Counted from the stretch's first letter, positions 8,427 to 16,109 are shown. The stretch is DNA of 25,462 nucleotides from Leptospira ellinghausenii (GCF_003114815.1 NZ_BFAZ01000016.1:1-25462); one strand, 5' to 3'. Notes: a model not told the origin generated them from the sequence alone. Program-made: numbers and translations.

Positions 8427-8726
8427 ATGAAAGTTGAATCCAAAAAAGAATTGATTGAGGAATTAACGAAAATCAAACCAATTCTCAATAATAATTTTGG
8501 TGTTCTGAAAATCGGAATCTTTGGATCTTTTGCAAAAGATAAAGTTAATTCTGATAGCGATGTTGACTTACTCGTTGAAATGAAAAGTCCCGATTTTGAT
8601 TCTTTTGTAGGTTTAAAAATATTTTTAGAAAAACTTTTTGAAAGAAATGTAGACATTATTAGAAAAAGAAATCAAATTAAGCCTTCTTTTCTAAATAGAA
8701 TTCAGAAAGATATTATAAATGTCTGA
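8427..8726 (+). CDS. mntA: MntA-type nucleotidyltransferase antitoxin (cassette c7)
   Basis: A minimal nucleotidyltransferase (MNT) of 99 residues, the usual size for the family. The signature is complete: GSF at residues 33-35, an Asp pair at 45 and 47 (DSDVD), and a third acidic residue at Asp76 (NVDII). In the characterised MntA-HepT systems this protein transfers AMP to a tyrosine next to the HEPN active site of its partner and so silences it. It overlaps the downstream hepT by 8 bases. The encoded protein is identical to that at 11233. The ATG lies just after a promoter; an AGGA in the -10 region is too far upstream to be a clear ribosome-binding site. Confidence 0.92.
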   Translation: MKVESKKELIEELTKIKPILNNNFGVLKIGIFGSFAKDKVNSDSDVDLLVEMKSPDFDSFVGLKIFLEKLFERNVDIIRKRNQIKPSFLNRIQKDIINV

Positions 8727-9087
8727 AGAAATCTATGAAAGGTTTGAATTTATTCAAGAATCGATCGTAATCATTCAAACTAGATTCGAAAAAATAAAAT
8801 TCCCTGATGATCTTATTAATTCCCATGATGGAATTACAATTCTAGATTCAATTGCAATGAGACTACAAGCAATTGGAGATAATATTAAATCTGTTGTAAA
8901 ATTAGACGGTAAATTTCTAAATAAATATCCAGATACAGATTGGGAAAAAATTATGAAAATGAGAGATGTAATCTCCTATCATTATGAAGGTCTTGACCAC
9001 GAAATAATTTTTAATATCTGTAAAAACAAAATACCCGAATTAAAACAATCTGTCGAATTTATACTGAAACTACGAAACGGCGTATAA
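8719..9087 (+). CDS. hepT: HepT-type HEPN toxin with altered active site (cassette c7)
   Basis: A HEPN-domain protein of 122 residues, partner of the MNT gene it overlaps by 8 bases. Family members are RNases with an RX4HXY motif at the dimer interface. Here the motif reads RDVISYHY: Arg82 and Tyr89 are kept, but residue 87 is Tyr instead of His (codon TAT at 8977-8979). The second copy in this window (11525) has the normal His. The shift of the remaining His88 by one place makes RNase activity doubtful. The last two codons (GTA TAA) lie in the R'' box of the attC. It differs from the other copy at only five residues (S35/N is not one; H36/N, L49/I, G64/D, Y87/H are clear). Confidence 0.9.
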   Translation: MSEEIYERFEFIQESIVIIQTRFEKIKFPDDLINSHDGITILDSIAMRLQAIGDNIKSVVKLDGKFLNKYPDTDWEKIMKMRDVISYHYEGLDHEIIFNICKNKIPELKQSVEFILKLRNGV

Positions 9088-9245
9088 CAGCGACTTAACG
9101 CTTCGCTTCGGCACAAGGCCTCGCTTGGTCTGCGACACATAGGCTTCTGGCACTCCCCTTGCCTGCGCAAGTGTCGTGGCCAGTCCCTAACGTCCCGTTC
9201 GGGACTCAGGGCCAGCCTACGTCGTTAAGTCTAGTTCGTTATGCG
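9080..9245 (+). repeat. attC site 7
   Basis: R'' GCGTATAAC at 9080-9088, overlapping the end of hepT, and R' GTTATGCG at 9238-9245. L boxes GACTTAACG and CGTTAAGTC pair. Body type A. It closes c7. The other mntA-hepT cassette ends in a type C body instead. Confidence 0.92.
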
Positions 9246-9284
9246 AAATGGCGAAAAATAAATTTATAAACTAGTGAAAATAAA

Positions 9285-10085
9285 ATGAAAAAGCCTTTTT
9301 ATCGAAGATTAGAAGAATATTTTGAAAATGTAGCAAAAGTTCTAAGAGGTGAAGCTGAAGTAGCATCTATATTTCCAAATACAACTGACATAGGATTTAG
9401 CAGAGAATATGTTTATGCTAGATTCCTAAAAATGCATGCTCCATCAAAATGCAACATTTACTTCGGAGGTTATTTATTTGGGGAAGATGGAGAAGAATCA
9501 AAACAACTAGATATTATTATTTCTACAGATACAGCACCTAAATATAATTTCTATAATTCTGAAGGAAATGGAAAATCATTCGGCCCGGTAGAAGGTTGTT
9601 TAGGAATAGCGTCAATTAAGTCTAATCTTGACAAAGAACAACTATTTGATGCTCTCGATGGAATTTCTTCAATACCAAAAACACTTCCATTAACCAATCG
9701 AATAAATCCATTAGTAAGAATTTCTGATTATGATGATTGGCCTTATAAAATAATCTATGCTTCTTCAGGTTTAAGTGGTCAAACGATATTTAATCATTTA
9801 AATGAATACTATAATTTAAACAAAAATATACCAATAAATAGAAGACCAGACATTATTCACGTCGCTGGGAAGTATGTAATTTTCCGAATAAAAAAAGGTT
9901 TCAATGTGACCAATCCCGATGGTTCCAATTTTCCGTTAGAGGAAGGCAAATTTCATATATTTGAGACAAAACCTGACATTCAAGCAATGCTCTGGACAAT
10001 TGAAGAGCTTCAAAATAAAGCATCTGCATCAACGCATATTTTATTTAAATATAATTCAATAATAGAAAATATATTCAACAAATGA
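9285..10085 (+). CDS. DUF6602-like protein, nuclease-fold candidate (cassette c8)
   Basis: A soluble protein of 266 residues. It fits the DUF6602 pattern: an N-terminal helix, a REYVYARFLKM helix, then beta strands with QLDIII (Asp76) and a later strand EGCLGIASIKS (Glu103, Lys112) followed by a helix. The arrangement is that of a PD-(D/E)XK nuclease-like fold. In the relatives I recall the last strand usually carries an ExK; here the matching position is Ser110, so either Glu103 substitutes or the site is degenerate. The ATG lies behind a weak A-rich leader. The gene is alone in its cassette. A defence role is plausible by fold and context but not shown. Confidence 0.65.
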   Translation: MKKPFYRRLEEYFENVAKVLRGEAEVASIFPNTTDIGFSREYVYARFLKMHAPSKCNIYFGGYLFGEDGEESKQLDIIISTDTAPKYNFYNSEGNGKSFGPVEGCLGIASIKSNLDKEQLFDALDGISSIPKTLPLTNRINPLVRISDYDDWPYKIIYASSGLSGQTIFNHLNEYYNLNKNIPINRRPDIIHVAGKYVIFRIKKGFNVTNPDGSNFPLEEGKFHIFETKPDIQAMLWTIEELQNKASASTHILFKYNSIIENIFNK

Positions 10086-10100
10086 ACCAATTCGCCACTT

Positions 10101-10255
10101 CGTATAACAGCGACTTACCGCTTCGCTTCGGCACTTCGGCCTCGCTCGGGCTACGCCAAATCCTCCTCCTGGCATTCGCAAGCTACATGCCAGTCCCTAA
10201 CGTCCCTTCCGGGACTCAGGGTCGGAGGACTTCGGTAAGTCTAGTTCGTTATACG
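10101..10255 (+). repeat. attC site 8
   Basis: R'' CGTATAAC at 10101-10108 and R' GTTATACG at 10248-10255. L boxes GACTTACCG and CGGTAAGTC pair. Body type D: a TCCTCC arm pairs with GGAGGA. It is the shortest site in the window (155 bp), lacking part of the central hairpin. It closes c8. Confidence 0.9.
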
Positions 10256-10279
10256 TCATGTTTTAAAAAAGGATACACA

Positions 10280-10933
10280 ATGAAAATATTACTAATTCTA
10301 CTTTTTATAATAAATCTATTAGGCTGCAGTAGTAGCGGAAATAATAACGAAGTCACCAAAATAGAAAAAGAAATTCCAAATTACACAGAAATATGGGGAG
10401 ATTATGAAACTTTAGATAATTTTAAAGAACACAAATTTCAAACTGGTTTTATATATTTAGATAAAAAAGAAAACATGATTACAGTTTCTCTTTTACCGAA
10501 ATCTACTTCTATTGAGGTTCTTATTTTAAATACAGGACTTTTTTCTTCGGTTATACCGCCTTTGACTTTCTTAATTAAGGAACCTGAACGAATGGAGTTT
10601 ATTGAATGCTTAGACAAATTCCTTAACTGGGATTCTATTGCTCGTAAAAACAAGGATAGCTTCTACAAGAATATTTGTAGTGTAAACTTGTATATTGTTG
10701 ATTCAAATGATAACACTTATTTTAATCAAAATGTTTCCATTAATTTTTTTAATGATAATCCAAATACAAACTTACTTGAATTTAAATATCGAAGAGAACA
10801 AAGAGATCAAGAAATTAGAATTTCAAGGAGAGAAGTCGAGTTAATTAAAAATTATATCTCAAATAAAAATATCTCAGAAAAATCCAAAGAATATATTCGC
10901 AAAGAAAATGAAATAAATAATAGATATAAATAA
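10280..10933 (+). CDS. Lipoprotein of unknown function (cassette c9)
   Basis: A protein of 217 residues with a clear lipoprotein signal: a short basic start, a hydrophobic core and a lipobox INLLGC with Cys16, followed by a Ser/Asn-rich linker. The mature part has no recognised domain; the C-terminal 50 residues are highly charged and probably helical. The frame is open back to 10082, but that would translate the attC. The ATG at 10280 follows an AAAAAAGGA ribosome-binding site by 6 bases and begins the signal peptide. Function unknown. Confidence 0.85.
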   Translation: MKILLILLFIINLLGCSSSGNNNEVTKIEKEIPNYTEIWGDYETLDNFKEHKFQTGFIYLDKKENMITVSLLPKSTSIEVLILNTGLFSSVIPPLTFLIKEPERMEFIECLDKFLNWDSIARKNKDSFYKNICSVNLYIVDSNDNTYFNQNVSINFFNDNPNTNLLEFKYRREQRDQEIRISRREVELIKNYISNKNISEKSKEYIRKENEINNRYK

Positions 10934-10940
10934 AACACGA

Positions 10941-11106
10941 CGTATAACAGCGACTTACCGCTTCGCTTCGGGACTAGCCCTCGCTCGGCCTACGGCAAAT
11001 TCCCTTTCTGGCATTCGCCTTGCATTTGCAAGCTACATGCCAGTCCCTAACGTCCCGTTCCGGGACTCAGGGTCAGGGAACTTCGGTAAGTCTAGTTCGT
11101 TATACG
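10941..11106 (+). repeat. attC site 9
   Basis: R'' CGTATAAC at 10941-10948 and R' GTTATACG at 11099-11106. L boxes GACTTACCG and CGGTAAGTC pair. Body type D: a TTCCCT arm pairs with AGGGAA. It closes c9. Confidence 0.92.
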
Positions 11107-11197
11107 CCATTTCGTAAAAATTTCCCTAAAAACATGAAAAAAATAAGGAAATTCGTATAAGAAGCTATTTTCGCAAAGAAAATTCCATTCTCATTTA

Positions 11198-11227
11198 TTG
11201 ACTTTTCCATTTGCGTTAGGATAATAT
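11198..11227 (+). promoter_or_regulatory. Promoter of the second mntA-hepT cassette
   Basis: The same promoter as in the first copy: TTGACT at 11198-11203 and GATAAT at 11220-11225, ending just before the ATG at 11233. The sequence from -35 to the ATG is unchanged between the copies. Confidence 0.65.
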
Positions 11228-11232
11228 ACCAT

Positions 11233-11532
11233 ATGAAAGTTGAATCCAAAAAAGAATTGATTGAGGAATTAACGAAAATCAAACCAATTCTCAATAATAA
11301 TTTTGGTGTTCTGAAAATCGGAATTTTTGGATCTTTTGCAAAAGATAAAGTTAATTCTGATAGCGATGTTGACTTACTCGTTGAAATGAAAAGTCCCGAT
11401 TTTGATTCTTTTGTAGGTTTAAAAATATTTTTAGAAAAACTTTTTGAAAGAAATGTAGACATTATTAGAAAAAGAAATCAAATTAAGCCTTCTTTTCTAA
11501 ATAGAATTCAGAAAGATATTATAAATGTCTGA
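11233..11532 (+). CDS. mntA: MntA-type nucleotidyltransferase antitoxin, second copy (cassette c10)
   Basis: A protein identical in all 99 residues to the copy at 8427, with the GSF and DSDVD motifs and Asp76. At DNA level I see only a silent change (ATC to ATT in the GIFGS segment). It overlaps hepT by 8 bases. Unlike the first copy, it is paired with a HepT whose catalytic His is intact, so here the AMP-transferring antitoxin has a normal target. The near identity indicates a recent cassette duplication or re-acquisition. Confidence 0.92.
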   Translation: MKVESKKELIEELTKIKPILNNNFGVLKIGIFGSFAKDKVNSDSDVDLLVEMKSPDFDSFVGLKIFLEKLFERNVDIIRKRNQIKPSFLNRIQKDIINV

Positions 11533-11893
11533 AGAAATCTATGAAAGGTTTGAATTTATTCAAGAATCGATCGTAATCATTCAAACTAGATTCGAAAAAA
11601 TAAAATTCCCTGATGATCTTATTAATTCCAATGATGGAATTACAATTCTAGATTCAATTGCAATGAGAATACAAGCAATCGGAGATAATATTAAATCTGT
11701 TGTAAAATTAGACGATAAATTTCTAAATAAATATCCAGATACAGATTGGGAAAAAATTATGAAAATGAGAGATGTAATCTCCCATCATTATGAAGGTCTT
11801 GACCACGAAATAATTTTTAATATCTGTAAAAACAAAATACCCGAATTAAAACAATCTGTCGAATTTATACTGAAACTACGAAACGGCGTATAA
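11525..11893 (+). CDS. hepT: HepT-type HEPN toxin, intact RX4HXY (cassette c10)
   Basis: A HEPN toxin of 122 residues with the full RX4HXY motif: Arg82, His87, Tyr89 in RDVISHHY. In the characterised family the Arg and His form the RNase site and the Tyr is the residue AMPylated by MntA. It differs from the copy at 8719 at a few residues: Asn/His36, Ile/Leu49, Asp/Gly64 and His/Tyr87. The stop codon TAA lies in the R'' box (11891-11893). The toxin and antitoxin form one cassette with its own promoter, a form that stabilises arrays by killing cells that lose it. Confidence 0.92.
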   Translation: MSEEIYERFEFIQESIVIIQTRFEKIKFPDDLINSNDGITILDSIAMRIQAIGDNIKSVVKLDDKFLNKYPDTDWEKIMKMRDVISHHYEGLDHEIIFNICKNKIPELKQSVEFILKLRNGV

Positions 11894-12053
11894 CAGCGAG
11901 GAAACGCTTCGCTTCGGCACAAGGCCTCGCTTGGGCTGCGCCACATTCCTCTCCGTCACGCTTTCTTGCGATCGCAAGAAGCGCGCCGACGCTAACGCCT
12001 GCATCCGCAGGCTCAGCTACGAGGAACGTCGTCTCCCCTAGTTCGTTATGCGC
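11886..12053 (+). repeat. attC site 10
   Basis: R'' GCGTATAAC at 11886-11894 and R' GTTATGCGC at 12045-12053. L boxes GAGGAAACG and CGTCTCCCC pair with one mismatch. Body type C (TTCCTC / GAGGAA arm). It closes c10. It is identical to attC 7 up to AACAGCGA after R'' and then becomes a different body. Confidence 0.92.
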
Positions 12054-12068
12054 AAGAGAAGAATAAAT

Positions 12069-12950
12069 ATGTTAAATAAGAAAATTCTAATCCTAACCTT
12101 CCTCTTTGGATGTTTGATTACACAAAACTTTAAACAAGACAATTATGTAAAAGTTAATCCAGGTAAATTTCATTACGTTTCTGCTATTTCAGGACTAAAT
12201 ATAAGAAAACAGCCTGATAAAAATTCAGAAAAATATACTAAATTAAATAGCGGAAAAATTATCAAAGTTGATAGCACAACGAATAAAGTTGAAAATATAG
12301 ATAATACCGTAGGCGAATGGGTGAAGATTAGATTTGATAACAACTTTTATTATGCATTTTCTCCATATTTAAAAGAATCTTCTTCTCTTGTTGAAGACTT
12401 ATATAATTTAAATTCAAAAGACTTATTTCAATTTATAAATTCGAAATTAAAACAAAGACGCCAACCTACCGAAATTGACTGGGACGATTTTAAAAATAAA
12501 CCGATTTTCTTAAATAAGATTTTGCAATTTGAAAATTATATCCTGATTTCAATTTCACCTACTGAAGAAAATTGCTCAAAATACAAGTATTCCGATTGCA
12601 TGAATTTTATTCTTAAAAACGAAAAATTGATTTTTACAGATTTAGATATTGGTATCTCTACAGGTGATCCTTATCAACTATCTAATAATTATGTTCAACT
12701 TTCTTATTATGGCGGCGAAGGTGGTGATTGTAATTTCTATTCCTTCTTTGGCACTATCAATACTTTTAGCATTAATCTTAAGAATTTTGATGTCATCGAA
12801 GAATATACAGAACAAACAAATAAATGTAAAAATAAATGTCCATGCAATCCAAGTGAAGAAATTAAGAAAGTAGAAAGATCTTATAAAATAATCAAATCCA
12901 ATAAAAATTACACTGACAGAGAAATGAAAAAAATCTTTGATTCAATTTAA
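12069..12950 (+). CDS. SH3-domain lipoprotein (cassette c11)
   Basis: A predicted lipoprotein of 293 residues from the ATG at 12069. The signal has a lysine pair, a hydrophobic run and a lipobox LTFLFGC with Cys15. Residues about 35-105 are SH3-like (SGLNIRKQPDK, later GEWVKIRF and a YAFSPY end), the same plan as the gene at 82. The C-terminal part has cysteine clusters (NCSKYKYSDC, KCKNKCPC). An in-frame ATG exists at 12048 inside the R' core of the attC and would add seven basic residues (MRKRRIN); an AGAGAAG region 8 bases before 12069 favours the later start. The role is unknown; SH3 domains of this type often bind cell-wall peptides. Confidence 0.82.
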   Translation: MLNKKILILTFLFGCLITQNFKQDNYVKVNPGKFHYVSAISGLNIRKQPDKNSEKYTKLNSGKIIKVDSTTNKVENIDNTVGEWVKIRFDNNFYYAFSPYLKESSSLVEDLYNLNSKDLFQFINSKLKQRRQPTEIDWDDFKNKPIFLNKILQFENYILISISPTEENCSKYKYSDCMNFILKNEKLIFTDLDIGISTGDPYQLSNNYVQLSYYGGEGGDCNFYSFFGTINTFSINLKNFDVIEEYTEQTNKCKNKCPCNPSEEIKKVERSYKIIKSNKNYTDREMKKIFDSI

Positions 12951-12963
12951 AATAACTTCTCCT

Positions 12964-13129
12964 GCGCATAACAGCGACTTACCGCTTCGCTTCGGGACAA
13001 GCCCTCGCTCGGGCTATGCCAAATCCTCCTCCTGGCATTCGCCTTGCTTACGCAAGCTACATGCCAGTCCCTAACGTCCCGTTGGGACTCAGGGTCGGAG
13101 GACTTCGGTAAGTCTAGTTCGTTATACGC
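12964..13129 (+). repeat. attC site 11
   Basis: R'' GCGCATAAC at 12964-12972 and R' GTTATACGC at 13121-13129. L boxes GACTTACCG and CGGTAAGTC pair. Body type D with a TCCTCC / GGAGGA arm. It closes c11. Confidence 0.92.
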
Positions 13130-13130
13130 A

Positions 13131-13166
13131 ATGTATCAAAATTATATAAAAAAGGATAAAAAATGA
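13131..13166 (+). other. Possible upstream mini-ORF coupled to the SH3 lipoprotein gene of c12
   Basis: An 11-codon frame (MYQNYIKKDKK) starts at the invariant A of the cassette's left end and stops with TGA overlapping the ATG of the next gene (ATGA). An AAAAGG lies inside it at the right distance for the downstream gene. It may be a chance frame; no separate ribosome-binding site is seen. Confidence 0.3.
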
Positions 13167-14083
13167 AAAACCACTATTGGATAATAATCTTAATTTCTAT
13201 TTTCTTTAATATTGTATGTAAAGAAAATGTTGAACAAAAAGTAGATAAAGAATCTGAACATTTTTATAATATTGCCAAACCAAATCTAAACATAAGGAGC
13301 GAACCTAATGAAATTTCTCAAAAAATAGGTTCTATTGAATTTGGAAAAATTGTTACCGTTATTAGCAAAGAAAAAATTCCTGCTAAAATTAACAATATCA
13401 ACGGACATTGGGTTAAAATACAATACAAAGGTTCAACTGGTTGGGTTTTCGATTCTTTTCTTTCAAAAGAATTACATAGTTTTTATTTAGTCGATAAAAT
13501 TATTAAAACGGAGAAAGCTCCCTCCAATTCTTATTCTTATATCCTAAAAAGCACAGATGATTTCGAAGAAAAATGTAACGAAGAATTCGATTCAAAATTT
13601 TGTTTTTTTATAATCTCAGATGATAAGAATTATAATTCTCAGGTTTTCGAAAAAATATATCCTCTATATTGGGACAAGAATGATAATCTTATCGGTATAA
13701 GAAAATATGATGATAATGACAATACTCATATTGATTATTTTAGATTTAATAAATCAAACAAATTCAAGCCAGAAGAATTACTTAGCTACTCCTATATTAA
13801 AAACAATGATTCATCTCTTCAACTTCCAGAAGAATACATTGATTATAGTTTTAAATATTTAGAAAAAGTCTGCAAAGATTCAAATTGTTTTTATTTTATC
13901 AAGCCAACTAACTCAACTGAAGTTATACTTGAATATATAAAAGCTGGAATCAAACATACTATTTTAAAAATAGAAAATGATTCCGATTTTAAACTTGAAA
14001 CTAGTCCAGAAAATGCGACCTTCTACTCATCAAACAAAAAGTTTGAAATCGATTTTATCAATTACAAAATTAAAGAACTCTAG
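13163..14083 (+). CDS. SH3-domain lipoprotein (cassette c12)
   Basis: A protein of 306 residues with a lipoprotein signal (hydrophobic run, lipobox FNIVC with Cys19). Residues about 35-105 form an SH3-like domain: PNLNIRSEPNE, GSIEFGKIVTVI, GHWVKIQY and a GWVFDSFLS end. The remaining 200 residues contain paired cysteines (EKCNEEFDSKFC, VCKDSNC) but no known domain. An AAAAAAGGA ribosome-binding site stands 8 bases before the ATG. It adjoins another SH3 lipoprotein cassette (c11), but the two are too divergent to be a recent duplication. Confidence 0.85.
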   Translation: MKNHYWIIILISIFFNIVCKENVEQKVDKESEHFYNIAKPNLNIRSEPNEISQKIGSIEFGKIVTVISKEKIPAKINNINGHWVKIQYKGSTGWVFDSFLSKELHSFYLVDKIIKTEKAPSNSYSYILKSTDDFEEKCNEEFDSKFCFFIISDDKNYNSQVFEKIYPLYWDKNDNLIGIRKYDDNDNTHIDYFRFNKSNKFKPEELLSYSYIKNNDSSLQLPEEYIDYSFKYLEKVCKDSNCFYFIKPTNSTEVILEYIKAGIKHTILKIENDSDFKLETSPENATFYSSNKKFEIDFINYKIKEL

Positions 14084-14100
14084 TTTGAGCAAGATACACT

Positions 14101-14268
14101 GCGTATAACAGCACCTTAACGCTTCGCTTCGGGACTTCGCCCTCGCTCGGTCTGCGACACATAGGCTTTCTGTCACTCGTTTGCATACGCAAACTACGTG
14201 CCAGTCCCTAACGTCCCGTTACCGGGACTCAGGGTCAGCCTACGTCGTTAAGGCTAGTTCGTTATGCG
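14101..14268 (+). repeat. attC site 12
   Basis: R'' GCGTATAAC at 14101-14109 and R' GTTATGCG at 14261-14268. L boxes CCTTAACG and CGTTAAGG pair. A mosaic body: type A outer arm (ACACATAGGC / GCCTACGT) with type B inner arm (TTTCTGTCAC / GTGCCAG). It closes c12. Confidence 0.92.
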
Positions 14269-14299
14269 TAATCCTGCAAATTAATTTATAAAGGAAAAA

Positions 14300-15121
14300 A
14301 TGAATAAAAAAAAGATAATTTTACTATTTTCAATAATCATTCCATTCTCTGGAATTTTTAGTGAACCACAACGATATGGATTGTTTCTTGAAGCTATCTA
14401 TGGAAAACCTATCTCTTTTCCACACACTAATCCAAATAAAGTTTCTGGTGATTTTTATTCTAACAGAAAAGGAACCGTCGATACTTTAGGATATTTTGTA
14501 AGAACTTTCGGAAATGAAAATGAATACTTATTAAGTACTTATGCATTCAGAAATGCCGATAAACCTAAATTATCAGGCGAAAATTACTCTATTTTAATTG
14601 AATATGTTTTTAAATCAAATTTTGGTTTAGGTTTTAGTATTAATCAAAATAAGTATAATTTAGAAAATCTTTCCATCGATAAATTTCAAGGAAATTTACT
14701 TCTTAACATTTACAGCGTTTTAAATCCAGAAAAAGCTTTATCCGTCCAGGAAAGAACTAATTTAGAAATACTTTCTCCTTATTTACAATTCGATATTCGA
14801 AATTATTTTATTTTAAATACTGCATCTATAAACTTTTCATATCACTTTTTGAAATATTCTAATTTTGATCCATATATTAGAATTCATGGTGGATATGGTA
14901 GTAAATCGAATTCTCAACCTACAATAATACAATATGGTCTTTCTCTTGGTTCTAGATATTTCATCAGTGATAACTTCTACTTAATGAGCGACATTCAGTT
15001 TAACAAGTCTGACGCTATTTATGATGCAAGTAGTTTCTTTGGAAATGGTGGTGGGCAAACTATCAGATGGTCAATAAATGAAGTAAATGTCCGTTTTGGA
15101 ACCGGTCTTAATGTATGGTAG
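14300..15121 (+). CDS. Probable outer-membrane beta-barrel protein (cassette c13)
   Basis: A protein of 273 residues with a Sec signal peptide (KKK start, hydrophobic run to about residue 21, cleavage probably before EPQRYG). The mature part alternates short amphipathic, aromatic-rich beta segments (GLFLEAIYGK, GLGFSINQNKYN, FYLMSDIQFNKS) and ends in FGTGLNVW, a C-terminal strand with an aromatic last residue, as in outer-membrane barrels. An AAAGGAAAAA ribosome-binding site precedes the ATG. No family name is recognised. It supports the pattern of envelope proteins in this array. Confidence 0.72.
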   Translation: MNKKKIILLFSIIIPFSGIFSEPQRYGLFLEAIYGKPISFPHTNPNKVSGDFYSNRKGTVDTLGYFVRTFGNENEYLLSTYAFRNADKPKLSGENYSILIEYVFKSNFGLGFSINQNKYNLENLSIDKFQGNLLLNIYSVLNPEKALSVQERTNLEILSPYLQFDIRNYFILNTASINFSYHFLKYSNFDPYIRIHGGYGSKSNSQPTIIQYGLSLGSRYFISDNFYLMSDIQFNKSDAIYDASSFFGNGGGQTIRWSINEVNVRFGTGLNVW

Positions 15122-15129
15122 CAGGACTA

Positions 15130-15295
15130 CGCATAACAGCGGGGAAACGCTGCGCTTCGGCACTTACGGCCTCGCTTGGTCTGCGACACATTCCCTTTCT
15201 GTCACTCGTTTGCATCCGCAAACTCCGTGCCAGTCCCTAACGTCCCATTCGGGACTCAGGGTCAGGGAACGTCGTCTCCCCTAGTTCGTTATACG
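15130..15295 (+). repeat. attC site 13
   Basis: R'' CGCATAAC at 15130-15137 and R' GTTATACG at 15288-15295. L boxes GGGGAAACG and CGTCTCCCC pair. Body type B. It closes c13. Confidence 0.92.
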
Positions 15296-15320
15296 CAATA
15301 TTGCAGAAAATGATTTAAAT

Positions 15321-15929
15321 ATGAATAATAGAATCTTAATATTTCTTTTTACTTTTTTGATTAGCTGCAGCATTACAAAGCGAAATTTCATTAAATTAAA
15401 CACTTATCATTTAAAGAAAATCGATAGTAATATTAATGATTACGTTATTCATTTAGAACTCATTGGGTATGGAAATACCAAAAATGAGTCTGGAAGTCTT
15501 CAATCAGGTATTATTGATTCCTTAAAAAGTTGCCAAATAATTAACAAAAGAATAAGCAAATACGTTGGCTTTTCGAAATTTTTAAATAATTCGTCTGAAA
15601 CCTTGAATATCTTGTCAGATAATATAACTAATAATAATAAAATTAAAAGAATTGATCTTCACTTAAAATTTGATGATGATGAAAATATAAAACATTTCAG
15701 TTCTAATACAAATAAAAATTCTCAATATCTAGATTTTGATGAATATGAAACAAAACTACTCAACTTCAATCTTTATCATTATTCAATTTCAAACCCGATA
15801 TTAAATTTTGAATTTTTAGAAAATCACAAACGTGTTGCACTTCGTTTAGAAAAAGTTGCATTAGTAGAATATTTCGACTTTGGAAAATTAATCGGAAGAG
15901 AGTTATGTGTAGCATTGAAAAATATTTAA
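15321..15929 (+). CDS. Lipoprotein of unknown function (cassette c14)
   Basis: A protein of 202 residues with a lipoprotein signal: MNNR start, hydrophobic run and lipobox TFLISC with Cys16. The mature part is mixed alpha/beta without a recognised motif; the last third alternates strands (HYSISNPILNFEF, HKRVALRLEKVALVEYF), compatible with an extracytoplasmic beta-rich domain. No good ribosome-binding site precedes the ATG. Another ATG at 15309 opens only a two-codon frame. Function unknown. Confidence 0.8.
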   Translation: MNNRILIFLFTFLISCSITKRNFIKLNTYHLKKIDSNINDYVIHLELIGYGNTKNESGSLQSGIIDSLKSCQIINKRISKYVGFSKFLNNSSETLNILSDNITNNNKIKRIDLHLKFDDDENIKHFSSNTNKNSQYLDFDEYETKLLNFNLYHYSISNPILNFEFLENHKRVALRLEKVALVEYFDFGKLIGRELCVALKNI

Positions 15930-15941
15930 AATTGCAATACT

Positions 15942-16109
15942 GCGTATAACAGTGCCTTAACGCTACGCTTCGGCACTTACGGCCTCGCTCGGTCTGCGAC
16001 ACATAGGCTTCTGGCACTCCCCTTGCCTACGCAAGTGTCGTGGCCAGTCCCTAACGTCCCGTTGGGACTCAGGGTCAGCCTACGTCGTTAAGGCTAGTTC
16101 GTTATGCGC
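15942..16109 (+). repeat. attC site 14
   Basis: R'' GCGTATAAC at 15942-15950 and R' GTTATGCGC at 16101-16109. L boxes GCCTTAACG and CGTTAAGGC pair. Body type A. It closes c14. Confidence 0.92.

Noticed and set aside
8294..8656. 120-codon - strand frame, repeated at 11100-11462
   Set aside because: It is the shadow of mntA. It appears twice only because the cassette is duplicated.
12649..12873. 74-codon + strand frame inside the c11 lipoprotein gene
   Set aside because: It is a frame-shifted shadow of a gene with a clear signal peptide and SH3 domain.
15087..15284. 65-codon + strand frame
   Set aside because: It lies almost wholly in attC 13 and encodes only repeat-derived sequence.
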